Shown: in pieces, positions 1-11,363 of the stretch
Layout of the letters: every line of letters starts with the position of its first letter
How positions within the stretch are numbered: position 1 is the first letter of the stretch
Assembly (NCBI GenBank): GCA_945643635.1
Contig: CALZFC010000019.1
Span: forward strand, 301,001 to 365,000
From: Allodiplogaster sudhausi
Taxonomy: Eukaryota; Nematoda; Chromadorea; Rhabditida; Diplogasteridae
DNA: 64,000 nucleotides
Direction: 5' to 3'
Made by a program: the position numbers and the translations under genes
The notes under the pieces: generated by a model
What the model was told of the DNA's origin: nothing
Database searches by the model: none
The model's input: only the letters and a program-made list of their open reading frames with translations

Positions 1-759
1 CGCTTTATGCATATATTATCTCACCTCATGGTTGTCATTCTCTCCAACATTTCGCCCATTTCCATCTGAAATCTGTGCTGATTGCCCAGTTGTGTATCTT
101 AAAGGATCATTCTTTTCCATAATTTATTTTTTGTGTAGAAATATTGACTGAATTTTTAAACATTTCCAGCCGAACGGACTCATGATGCGATTTTCTGTTC
201 GAAGTATTTGGATCTCCTTATGGAGCGACTCTTGCATCTGAAAAAGTCAAAGGACAAATGAAATGTAATTAATTATCTTTGGTCATCCTGAAATGAGACT
301 CTAAAGATATGAACTCTTAGATAAAAGTCTTTTTTTCTATAACCTCTCTTTGTCGATGTCTTTCCTTCTCTATGTCATGGCTGGACTCTTTGCGGAGTCT
401 CGTCATTGAGTCTTCCAACCGTGCGATCTGGTAAATCACCAACTCTCCTCATATTAGAAATATTGTTTTTACTTTCTCAGTCTCGAACCTCTTCATCTTT
501 CTTTTCAACAGTATTCTTCAGAAATAAAATGACGCTGTTTGAGTTGAAGTTTGCGTTCGTCAACTTTCCCTCAAGTGATTCTTTTTCGCTTTCGAGGACG
601 GATATCTTCGTCTATAAGCATTTAAAATTAATTTTTATTATGTAGCGTGTATTAAAAAGACATTCTTCAAGATGAAAGATTCTCGAAGTAAGGGCAGAAA
701 ACCTGGAGAAGATCGACTTCAGCATTGCTAACCGCCGCCCTTCTTGTAAACCTGGCCAT
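1..759 (-). CDS. coiled-coil protein, 5' exons only (runs off the window edge)
   Basis: I do not recognise this gene. Five minus-strand exons join in consistent phase: 703-759 (start ATG at 759), 489-611, 344-427, 237 down to about 162 or 180, and 25-65. The first three introns are phase 0 with clear donors and acceptors (for example ttatag before 611 and tttttcag before 237). The product starts MARFTRRAAVSNAEVDLLQ and continues as a charged heptad-rich coiled coil (KISVLESEKESLEGKL; IARLEDSMTRLRKES; LHKEIQILRTENRIM). The end of the fourth exon is ambiguous, since two donors give the same phase. The gene continues beyond base 1, so length and function are unknown. Long coiled coils are usually structural or scaffold proteins; nothing here says which. 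The splice-phase agreement makes a real gene likely. Confidence 0.6.
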
Positions 760-1006
760 CTCAACTGGCTATTTGCTCTGACTTGACAAACATAAAAGTT
801 CTTTGGAGTTCTTCGCTTCTACTCCAGTAGACTGAAATGGATTGTGAAACATGCAATTCGGACGATGTCGAAGCAACAGATTCACAATCGGAAGTCCGCT
901 TCGCCGAGGTGGCAAGAAACTTTCGCCTTCTCTTGCACTCTTCATGCCACTCTTCTGATCCTCCATCTTTCACATGCTCTTTCGCTATCTCTTGTCCCTC
1001 CCTCTC

Positions 1007-1055
<49 letters not shown>

Positions 1056-2419
1056 CTCCCTTCCTTTACCTCATTGCCACACTCACTCAGCAGTTTGAGA
1101 TTTTCTGCGCTGCTCACTCCATTTTAGCCTTCTCATGTAGTGAACGCGGAAGCAGAAATGACAAGAGTATTGAAGAGAGTGAGTGAGAGAGAGACAGAGA
1201 GTGAGAAAGAGAGACAGAGAGTGAGAGAGAGAGAGAGGAAGACATGGAATGAGAGAAAGCAAAGAGAAGTGATAGGGAGCCATTGTTGAAGAAGGAGAAA
1301 GGATAAAGCGGCAGCATCGGTGTTACTCTCTTGTGTTCCGGGAAGGGAGTGCCCACGGGGTATTGGCCGAATCTTTCCAAAGATTCCGTGTTCTCTCTCG
1401 ACTGGGAAGTGTTCGTTCCCTCAGGGAGTCGTTCTGGGAGCACCCGAGTATCTCCATTCTAGATCCACCCTCACCACCTCTGGTTCTTAATCCCACGTTA
1501 GAATATATGTAGTGTTAATCCTTCTTCCTTGAGATCTGACGTGGAAGCATTCTGCGAAAACATTTTGTTGTTCCGGAAATATTTTCTGCTATGAATAATT
1601 TCTGACTATTACCATCCTCACGTGATTTGGATTATTCTTTTGAATGAGACTGATGAACTTCATGCGAATCATCGTATTCTCCTAAAAAGAGCTTAATAGA
1701 GAAGAAAGGGATTTTAATTCGCTTGCATCTCACTGAGAGAGAAATGCGGAATGATGAGATTAAACTGAATTCTATGCTCCTTTGTGTTTTAAAAGATGTG
1801 AAATACTTTTCATCATAACCCCTCTGGACTCGAAGAAGTTCCCTATTTGGATGGATGTATGCGTCTTCATTCGGTCCATTGCAAAAGTCAATGGAAACGT
1901 GAGAGGTTGAGATAGATAAAGATGTCTGTTTTGAGGTCCGGTGAAGATGAAGGATAATCTGTGTATCTTGGTAGACTTACAGTAGTCCACATATTCTCCG
2001 TTTTTGTTTTCACAACTCAAGAAGTGAACGACTAGAAGCTAGTGCTATAAAGCGTATGTATGCAAATACATAAAACATGCCTAATCCTTTGCTGTTTTTT
2101 ACACTTGTCCAAGGCAGTCTCCCCCTTACATTAGTACCGTGTGCCTCAGTTCCCTAGTATATAGACACGAATTCTCTGGATACAAAACAAGACACTTTTG
2201 GCAGGAAAAGGTCACGACAGCGCAGTGAATCTCTGCAACTTTGGTAGTTCTGAGGCAGGCTGAGAGAACGATGTCCAGGCTTCAAGGAATAGAGAGGAAA
2301 CTCGTTTAAGAGAGAGAGAGAGAGGGAGAGAGAGAGAGAGAGAGTGAAAGTGAAATAGAGAGAGAGAGCGAGAGAGAAAGAGAGAGAGAGAGAGAGTGAA
2401 AGTTAAATAGAGAGAGAGC

Positions 2420-2459
<40 letters not shown>

Positions 2460-4992
2460 GTTGGGCTAGCCAGACCACGCCGGCCACTGTTCGGAGTCTA
2501 ATCTAAGAATACGGGGTGTCTCTGGTCACTACGTGATTTGGAGTTCTCTTATGCCTTTTCTTCATCCTGAATCTTCCTCTTCCTTGTCATCTCGATAAAC
2601 ACACAGTCATTCCGTCTGCTATCTCTCTTTTTGTTTCCTTGCTCGGATGACATTCAACGTCTCTTCTCTTCGTGACTTGTGGAATTTCCTTGGAATGTTC
2701 TGAAACGTAAACTTTGCCCGTCTCGGTTACATTCTTTTTCACTTTTCACCTTCTCAAGATTACCAGATACAGCGTGCTTATTCTCTTCTTCTTCGGCTTT
2801 TAAATTCTTGAGAGAGGGTGAGGGATAGAGCGTATAAATAGTGGGAGAAGAGAAGAGACGCAGGTGCTGACAGAGAGAAGGGAGCAACATTTCTTTCTCT
2901 TGGCGTTCGAAAGAGATCAGCTGACAGGGCAAAGGCTAAGAAAGAGAGAGAAGAGGACACCTTGCCAAGCGTCTTCTGTCCTTTCCCCTGCCCTCAAATC
3001 AATTCATCATCCCCTTTGACTATCACTCCGGATAACCATGGTGTCCTTCGCTTCTTGGCCCCGTTCATCTCATGTTTCATTTCTAGTCGTGGACTTGTCC
3101 CTTGTAGAGTAAGTCAATTATTTGTGCTGAGGTAACAAACGAGGAGGAGAAATACAAAGAGAGAGAGAGGAGAGAAAGAGAGAGGATATGAGTTCTCTCG
3201 AATGATTAAGAGAGAAACGGAAGCTTGACGTATGAACTTCATTTTCGGTGCTTTCCACTCCTCACGATCTTCGAGCTTCACATCCTTCCCGTTCTTTCTT
3301 CCAACTTCCCTTAGAGGTGTCTGGAATGAGTGAAGAAGCGACGGAGCGAGGTGATAGAATGAAAGAGACAAAAGCTTTCGTAACAATGAATATAACGAAA
3401 CAGGTGAAGTAGGGGATAGACAGGGCGAGAGAGAGAGAAGGATAAAGAGCGGGAGCGAGATAAAGAGTGAGTGAGAGAGATAGAGGAGAAATGGCAAAAG
3501 TTGTTCCTGGATGTTAAGATATGACAAAGCGAAAGAGTAGCATAAACGACATGTACATACATACATATGGAGAGGATTCTGGGTTTTCCTGATTGTCACT
3601 TGAGAGTGGCCGTCTTCCTGGAGAGCCTCAAGCATATCCCTCCCCCTCTTTCCTTCTTCATTCTTCTGCCCCTCCAGTGCAATGCATCGCCTTTGCCTGC
3701 CATCTGCAGACCCAGCAACACATGTTTCTACAATTCATCCGTTTCCCCTTTCAATCTTCTTCTATTTCTCTTGTTCTCTCTCCTTTTCATCTTTCTCCGT
3801 ATTTATTCGGCCCTGCGCGATATCCTGAGATTGGCAGAAAACGGAGAACAGCACAGATAGCGGCATTGAACTTGTCATCTCAACCGTTCTCGCGTTCTCC
3901 CCTCTATTCCGTTCTCAGCCCTACCCTCTTCGCTCTCTCTCTCTCACTCTCTCTCTCTCACTCTCTCTCTCTCACTCTCTCTCTCTCACTCTCTCTATAT
4001 CTTCATTCTCTATCTGCCCGTTCTTGTTCTCTCGGCATTCGTTCTTCATTCTCCTTTCTACTATTCCATTTTTGCATGCCGTGTCTCCATTCTTCGAGTG
4101 GAGACAAAAGGAACTCCCTTGAACATTATTTCGGCCGACTTCTTGTTCTCTGTTTTGAATATTTGTGCAGTTGGCCCATAATAATAAAGTAGTCTTTCTG
4201 CTATTGGATGTTCACGTCATGGGTGGAAATGAGCCGGAATCAATTCAGGAAAGTCACCAGATTACGAATGCAATTTCCACCCTCCTTGATATGCAGATTC
4301 ATAGATTCATAGATGATGAATATGAAGAGTGCGGCCGACTTCCCACTCGTGGTTGTCGTTCTTCTTTGCATTTCCTTCCCTTCCAGTCAACACCGGAATC
4401 TTCATAAGAACTCCCCGATGTCTCGTTCCATCTCTTCCATTTCCCTGTGAGACTCTTCCATCTCTCTCCCCACTTTATCTTCTCCTTATCTTCCATTCTT
4501 GCTCCAGTTATGATCAGCATGAGCTGTTCGCGTTCCCCGCGCTCTTTTATCGCCTACCAGGAAACATATATTACCAAGCTTTATTATCTTTATCTCTCAT
4601 CTTCCCAAGCTCCATTTGCTATATCTCTCCATTGCTGCTTCTTTTTCCTTTAATATCGCTAACCATAAGTCCATCTCCCTCTCTCATTGTTTTCTTCTCG
4701 TAATGTTATATCTGCTCTCTCTCTCTCTTTCTCTCTCGCTTTCTCTCCCTCTAACTTTTCCTTCCTTTCCTACCAAGAATCTGCCCTAAGGGCGTTCGTT
4801 TTTCTCTCTCCGCTCTCGTTTTGAAGCATAAATGCTGGCACTAAAATTCAGTTGCCGCAAGTGTGCTGCAAGCTTCAAGTAAATTTCTGAACATGGTGGA
4901 GAGGGGGGGGGGGGAGAAGGCAGTCCAGTTGACCTTTCCCTCTTTCTCTCCCTATTTCTCTCTTTCTCTCTCTCTCCCTCCCTCTGTTTAGA
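760..4992. repeat. gene-poor low-complexity DNA, GA/CT microsatellites
   Basis: No gene could be supported in this 4.2 kb. It is dominated by polypurine/polypyrimidine tracts: (CT)n at about 1009-1052, GA-rich DNA at 1165-1260, compound GA at 2310-2456, GA at 3150-3190, and (CT)n with a CACTCTCTCT period at 3931-3996. Reading frames over these tracts encode only Ser/Leu or Glu/Arg runs. Short unique islands, such as 1290-1450 and 1780-2010, show no convincing exon structure. Confidence 0.7.
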
Positions 4993-5454
4993 ATGGGGAA
5001 TTCTGAATCGCAAGAAGCCCTGGCTGGAACTGGAGGAGCGTCGTCGTCTTTATATCGCTCTGATTCCACTGCCTCCTCTGGAAAGAGAGTTGTAATTCGG
5101 AAGTTCTCCCAGTCACCTCCAAGGAGATCCGGCAGCTTTCGGTTCGTTTATCTTTCTTTTATATCAAGCAGCAAACTTCGTAAAACTGAAAAAATTAATC
5201 TATCAAGTTATTGTTTATTGCATCGTTATTCCCAAATCCAATGAGGCGAGACGAAGTGAAATTCCTTGGCGGATTGCTGTGGAGCCACGCGGAGCGCCAT
5301 TGCTTCAAGAGTTTTCAGCAGAAAAAAAGAAAGGGAAAAGGGGACTGGAGAGGCCCCCGGGGAACTCATTCAAGAGGCACACGCCTACATAGCAGGCATA
5401 CAAATATCTCCTTTTGCTCATCTTCAACAAAATTCCCTCTCACTTGTTTCACAT

Positions 5455-5501
<47 letters not shown>

Positions 5502-5502
5502 A

Positions 5503-5534
<32 letters not shown>

Positions 5535-6580
5535 TGCTCTCTCTCTTGCTCTCTCTTGCCCTCTTAGCCCCACATTTGCCCTGTCTTGGTCAAATTGCCC
5601 AGATGAAGTTGACGTGTTCGAAGATGTAGTGTTGAAGGAGAAGCGGAGAAGCGAGTGGCATGACGAGTGGGATCGGGAATGGGATGAGCGGCAGCGGACT
5701 CCCTCTCGGCCCCTCCGCCGCCCTCCGACGGTCCAAGACTTGCCGCATCAGAGACAGGTACGTGTCCTCCTTCATTCTATCCCTCTCTTCACTCTCTCCT
5801 CTCTCTCTCTCATTCTCGTATTTCCTCTGCATCTCTGCATTCCGAATAACAATGCCTATCTCACACTCTTTTCTTTAACCTGCTTCTTCAATCTCTTGAA
5901 GCGTGCATCAATATAAAAATGATGTCCGCTTCAGGAGCATTGGGAATAATAGACTTGTTTGTAGATGCAATGTTTTCTTTCGTTAGAATAAAAAGATGAA
6001 TAATGAAAGGGGTACAAAACAGATCGCAACGCCGCATCGTTTGCGTGGTGACAGGACTGACTGTGCATCAGAAGGCACTCCTCTCACGAAAGTGGAATCG
6101 AATGGATAAGGTTTGCTCATCTTAAGATGCACTATTATTCTTCCCTGTTCTGTCTTATGAATGGTTTCCTTGTTAAAGGGTACAATCTACGAACTCGGAC
6201 GTCGAGTCTTCGAAGGAATCTTCACGGATCAATCAGCCTTTCTTATCCACATCGGCCTCAAGGATGAAATGAACTGGCGAGGATCCGTATCATTTCGAAT
6301 CCATGTTCAGGTCAGTTGGGCAATTTGGCCATTTCAATTTAGGAAACAACATAGATGTATTGTATATTGTTTGAATACTCCGAATGTGGGTGAATGCTCA
6401 TTCATTTCTGCCTGAGGGAATAAGAATGAGGAAGTCTTAGTCATTTTGTTTTTTGGCCAACAATCAGCAGGCCACCGAGTATATTAAAGAATATATGCAC
6501 TTATAGAATATGTTCATTGGTTTTAGAAATTTGCGAGTTCCTCCCTTACTCTATATCTCGCTCTCCCCTCTCTCTCTCGC

Positions 6581-6616
<36 letters not shown>

Positions 6617-6642
6617 CCTACCTCTCACTCTCTCTCTCTCGC

Positions 6643-6682
<40 letters not shown>

Positions 6683-6760
6683 CCTACCTCTCACTCTCTC
6701 TCTCTCGCCTATCTCTCTCTCTCTCTCTTGCCTACCTCTCACTCTCTCTCTCTCTCTCGC

Positions 6761-6800
<40 letters not shown>

Positions 6801-6827
6801 CCTACCTCTCACTCTCTCTCTCGCCTA

Positions 6828-6864
<37 letters not shown>

Positions 6865-7916
6865 TTGACTGCAGCGTTTTGTGTGTGCCCTGTGCGAGTG
6901 CATGCGCCGTCTGCATGATCCCTCGACAGCCTGCGACATCCTCCGTGACTTCGGTGCTGGCTATGTCCAGGTGACAATCCACTGAATATACTTTAATTCT
7001 CATTAAAAATGAATAAATCCTAGTTGTGTATGATTAAGGAGGGCGAGAAGAAGCGAGTGCCAGCCGTGTTCTTCGAGACTCTCGCGAATGCATTGAACGA
7101 CGTAGCGAAGCAGCTTCAAGAGAAGGATCATCTTCCCTTCGAGGTCAGAGAGGGAATAAACTACCTTTGTTCCTTCCCAACCACCATCAGTGTCCATTCT
7201 CCCCTTCTGCTTCAGCGAATTCGTTCTCAGTCAGCGGATGACCCGTCGGAGTCCTCTTCAGAAGGCGCACTCACTTCTCCTACGAATAGAACTCCGAATG
7301 AACAAGGATCGACTCCCTCTTCGCATACAATCAGGTTGAGTGTCATCTTCTTTCTTCTCCTTGTAAACATCCACTTTCCAGGTCATCGGCGGCATCTTCT
7401 CATCTTCCGGTCGCTAATTCTGCTCCCAGCTTCTTGAATCCGAGTTGTGAACGTCAGTCTTTCGGAATGCTTGAGAAAAAATTAACACTAAACAAATTAC
7501 TCTGCTGTTTAAAAAAATTCTCGTTTGTGCAGAGAGGAATAACGGGCAGAGCGAGCAACAGTCGTCGTCGACCCTCTGTCCAATCACGTCTGAGGTAACA
7601 CGGTAGTCTTATTGGTCATCTTCTCATCATTTCACACACCCCAATCAGTTCCATCTCTAGGCATGGATGATTCTCGCTGTGTTTGTGGCGAATCAAGTGA
7701 AGTTTGGATATGAGTTGGAACGACTTCTGCAGAATGAGATGAACAAGCTCGGACTTCCTTCTGGTAAGAAGAAGAGAGAGAAGAGAGAAGAGAGAAGAGA
7801 GAGAAGTGAGAGAAGTGAGAGTTGCATATTCATAAGAAATTGCAGGGAATAGCATGCTCCGCCGTTCCATCGCCGGCCCTCCTCCAGTTAGAGAAATTTC
7901 CTTGGGTGAAAGCTGA
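4993..7916 (+). CDS. globin, N-myristoylation motif, Ser-rich insert between helices G and H
   Basis: Exons seen: 4993-5141, 5246-5310, 5603-5757, one ending at 6110 (start near 6020, phase not fully resolved), 6179-6310, 6875-6970, 7024-7143, 7216-7334, 7382-7452, 7533-7594, 7661-7763 and 7846-7916 (stop TGA 7914-7916). The protein starts MGNSES, a good N-myristoylation signal. A charged N-terminal extension is followed by globin helices: A (LTVHQKALLSRKW), B (IYELGRRVFEGIF), E with the distal-side His in SFRIHVQRFV, F (DILRDFGAGYVQ), G (VPAVFFETLANALNDVAKQL) and H (AWMILAVFVANQVKFGYEL). Three exons add about 84 Ser/Thr/Pro-rich residues between G and H. The position 32 residues after the E7 His, where F8 His is expected, is Tyr. 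Family knowledge: nematodes carry many globins, often neuronal, some membrane-anchored by acylation. Role inferred: haem-based sensing or redox, not oxygen storage. Confidence 0.78.
6555..6866 (+). repeat. compound CT minisatellite in a globin intron
   Basis: The intron between the helix-E exons (donor at 6311, acceptor at 6873-6874) is mostly a higher-order repeat. Pure CT runs alternate with GCCTATCTCT and TTGCCTACCTCTCACTCT variants in four to five irregular copies. The array runs almost to the 3' splice site, so its last CT run also serves as the polypyrimidine tract. Confidence 0.85.
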
Positions 7917-8756
7917 AAATCGTATACTCGGATTAAGCCAGATTCATCTATTCCTGTACATTTATACAAGCATATAATATACATGTTTCTAATCAATATT
8001 ATTAGCATTCTGTCTACTACGAGTACTGCTAACACGAGAGTCTTCTGAATTTAATAATGGTTATTGGTAAAACACGCATAGATGTTAATTATCCTCAGGT
8101 TATTATTACTGACACACATACATACATAGATGTTACTTGTTCTCACGCTAACTTTGTAGACAGTTAAAATTATTTCTTGTTTGATTTGATAAAATAGACA
8201 TGACTGGAGAATTGCTTGCTACAACCGTGTATGGGAATACCTGGAAGGAGCTGCAAGATGCATTTTAAAAATAGAATTATTTTCAAACTGGCTAAATTAC
8301 CTGGAACTGATTAATACAATGTGACTCAAAGGAGTGCTTATTAAGTGCTATAGACTCAAAGGAGTGCTTATTAAGTGCTATACTGGGCAGGAACGCAGAT
8401 GACCATTGTGGTACTTTTAGGCGCATAAGTACGAGTGAAGGGGGAATTAGCAAAGTTCAGCCAATGTCATTTCCCATGTACACATAAACATCGAAGTATG
8501 TAATCACATAAATTATAATTCATCTTCTAACTATTTTTGCTTCGTACTGTCTATGGCAACAGGAGAAGGGAATGGCTTCAGGCGGGCGGTAATGGATTCG
8601 CCCTGCATTCTCATATTCCCTCCGTGAGAAGGTTGCTGGCAGAGTCAGGCTGGCTATGCCTGTGAGCCTTCTTACTTCTCTTTGCTGACCCCTGGAGGTC
8701 TCCCGACTACCATGTCCTGACTTTGACTTGACTGACTTCATTCAAGATTCGATAGA
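7917..8756. other. intergenic, globin to TRPV gene
   Basis: No gene is seen in this 840-base spacer. It is mostly AT-rich unique DNA with a 30-bp tandem duplication at 8323-8382. Its last part should hold the promoter and 5' UTR of the TRPV gene, but no clear TATA box or other element stands out. Confidence 0.6.
8323..8382. repeat. 30-bp perfect tandem duplication
   Basis: Bases 8323-8352 are repeated exactly at 8353-8382. The unit begins GACTCAAAGGAGTGC. No other copies were seen in the window. Confidence 0.95.
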
Positions 8757-11332
8757 ATGGGAAATCTCAACTCGGCTGAAGACAATGCCCCGAAGGTTTG
8801 CTGCATATCATTCCTATATCACATTTAATACTAAACAAAAATGAAACCAAAGGTGGGTGCGATGAGGCGACTACGGGAAGACATGAAGATGTATCGATTA
8901 GTTGATCTACATGGAGGAGGGGAGCTCATCCCGTGGATGAGGCAGGCCGTCTGCATTTCTCAAATAGCAATAGTCTAGCCCACTTTCATCATTTTAGATA
9001 CGCAGATCGATCGGGCGACCACTCCATTATTGACAGCTATCTGGAAGTCAAGGTTATCTAAAGATCTACAGGAAAGAAACCTGAACCAGCCGTGAAAATA
9101 AGCAATTGAGGTGAGCGAATTTATGTACAATCAAGGCAAAGGAAAGCTCGTCGCCGTTACCGAATTGGTCAAGTTGAGGAATAAAGTCAGCGCATTTTCT
9201 TTTTTTTTAATCAGTGGTAAAACCATTGGGAGGGAACGTGAGAGTAAGAGTGGTAGTGAGTGAGGGAAAGTGAGAGACACAGAGAGAGAAAGTGAGAGAG
9301 AAAGAGAGAGATAGAGTGAGAGAGGGATGGGGAAAACTGAATCCGAAAACAGTAAAAGGCACTTGTTAAGGAGCGAAACGCAGTTCTTGGAGCATTTCTG
9401 CGGAAGAAAGGAAAAGGAAAGAGCGGCCCGAACATCTTGGATGACTTCCAGCAGGAAGGAGAAAACGCGGGCGATCTGAAGAAGGCACTCAAACTCCTGG
9501 ATGGAGGAGGCAAGAGGGGCAAGTCTGAGTCCAAGTACAGGGAGATCTGCTGGACTATCGAGGATAGAGGTTTGCAAAGTATCAGAGACCGCAGAGCCAA
9601 GTGCCTTCCCGTTGGAGTATCGATGGGTGAGACCCTAGTCGGAGTCTGCCTCATGCATGGAACGGAACTACACAATCGACTCGTCATCAAACTGCTCGAC
9701 GCCTTCCCCAAGCTCATCAATGATATCTCTATATCTGAAGACTACTATGGTAGGCTCTTCAAAGCACTCTATCAAGATGGAACAATTAAAGAGACCTTGA
9801 GGTCTATCACCACTCCACCAAGCAATTGTCAACCAAGATGTACGCATGGTTGCCATTCTGTTAAGACGAGGAGCAGATGTCCATCAGAGGTATTCTCTCT
9901 CTTTCTTTCACATGTCTCTTCCCTCTCGCTTTCAGATGCTACGGAGCATTCTTCTGTGCGGATGACCAGAAAGCGAGTCGCTCGGACTCATTGGAACACG
10001 AATTTGTCGAGCTCTCTGCAAATACCAACTACACTGGGTATTTCCTCTTTCTATAATAGAGGGATGAATCAAGATTGAAAATGCAACGGATGAGCAGGCA
10101 CATGTACTTTGGCGAGTTCCCGCTCTCCTTCGCGGCTTGCATGAACCACCCGGACTGCCTCCGACTGCTCATTGCTCACAAGGTTCCCTTTAGCCATTCT
10201 GACCTGAAAGACCGTGACATCCTTCCAGGCCAATCCCAATGCGCAGGACACGAATGGCAATACAGTCCTCCACATGTGTGTCATTCACGGGAAATTGGTG
10301 AGTGGATAAGAAAGGGATGGGGGAGGCAGGCTGATAAGAAAGGGAGGGGGGAGGCAGGCTGATAAGAAAGGGAGGGGGGAGGCAGGCTGATAAGAAAGGG
10401 GGGGGGAGGCAGGCTGATAAGAAAGGGAGGGGGAGGCAGGCTGATAAGAAAGGGAGGGGGGAGGCAGGCTGATCCTCCGAAATTGAGGAGATCTTTCGTC
10501 TCGCAGTGGAAAAAGGAGCAAACTTGCGTATCATGAACGCGCAGAGACTCACTCCTCTCACTCTCGCAGCCAAACTGGCCAAGAAGCAGGTTCATTCCAA
10601 TTGGTACCATATCACTCTCTCTCTCTCTCTCTCTCGGTGTCAGATGTTCCTGGAGATTCTGTCGTTAGAGGCAGACACTGTATGGGAGTACGGGGCAGCC
10701 AGACAGACGGCGTTTCCACTGGCAAGAATAGACAGTATCAACGAGGAGGATGGAGAGATGAATGAAGAGAGTGCACTTTCGCTGGTCGTCTACGGGGTTC
10801 ATCAATCAGATTCTCTAATACAAATTAATCAGCGTCTTATTTTTAAACCGGAAAGAAATTAGGAGACAAGGCAACATCTCGATCTAATGGACGGCCTACT
10901 GGAGGAGCTCCTTGATTCGAAGTGGGACACCTATGTTCGGAAGAGGTGGTGCAGCAACATAGAATCATGATGAGAGATGGAAGGAAGAGATTGTTCTGCA
11001 GTTGGTTGAAGTCGTTCGTTCTCTTCTGCTTCTACTACATCTTCTTCGTCCTTGCCTACATGACACGTCCGTTCTCTCTCACAACTGAACATCTCACTGC
11101 TGGTTTCATCGGAATGGAAGGGTTCCGCTCTGCCAACCACACTCCATTTACATTTTGTTAGATTTATTCTCTTTTTCAACACCCGCTGAAAATATGGACG
11201 AAGGCCATTCCAGATGGAAACACGACGCAGTGCCATCTCATTGCCTACTCTACGCTTCCTTTCTTGCACGGCTATGTCAGTCAATGCGTCTCCGACTCTC
11301 TTTCTTTTCTTTCTCGTCTGTACTAAAATTCC

Positions 11333-11363
<31 letters not shown>

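Noticed and set aside
1114..1443. Minus frame with MLPERLPEGTNTSQSREN
   Set aside because: The first 45 codons look protein-like, but the frame then becomes Ser/Leu repeat and no acceptor or donor pair supports an exon.
6510..6974. 154-codon Ser/Leu frame in the globin region
   Set aside because: It is CT microsatellite within an intron; the real exon starts at 6875 in another frame.
9131..9720. Minus-strand frames of 148 and 169 codons
   Set aside because: They are antisense to the TRPV ankyrin-region exons and an intronic GA tract.
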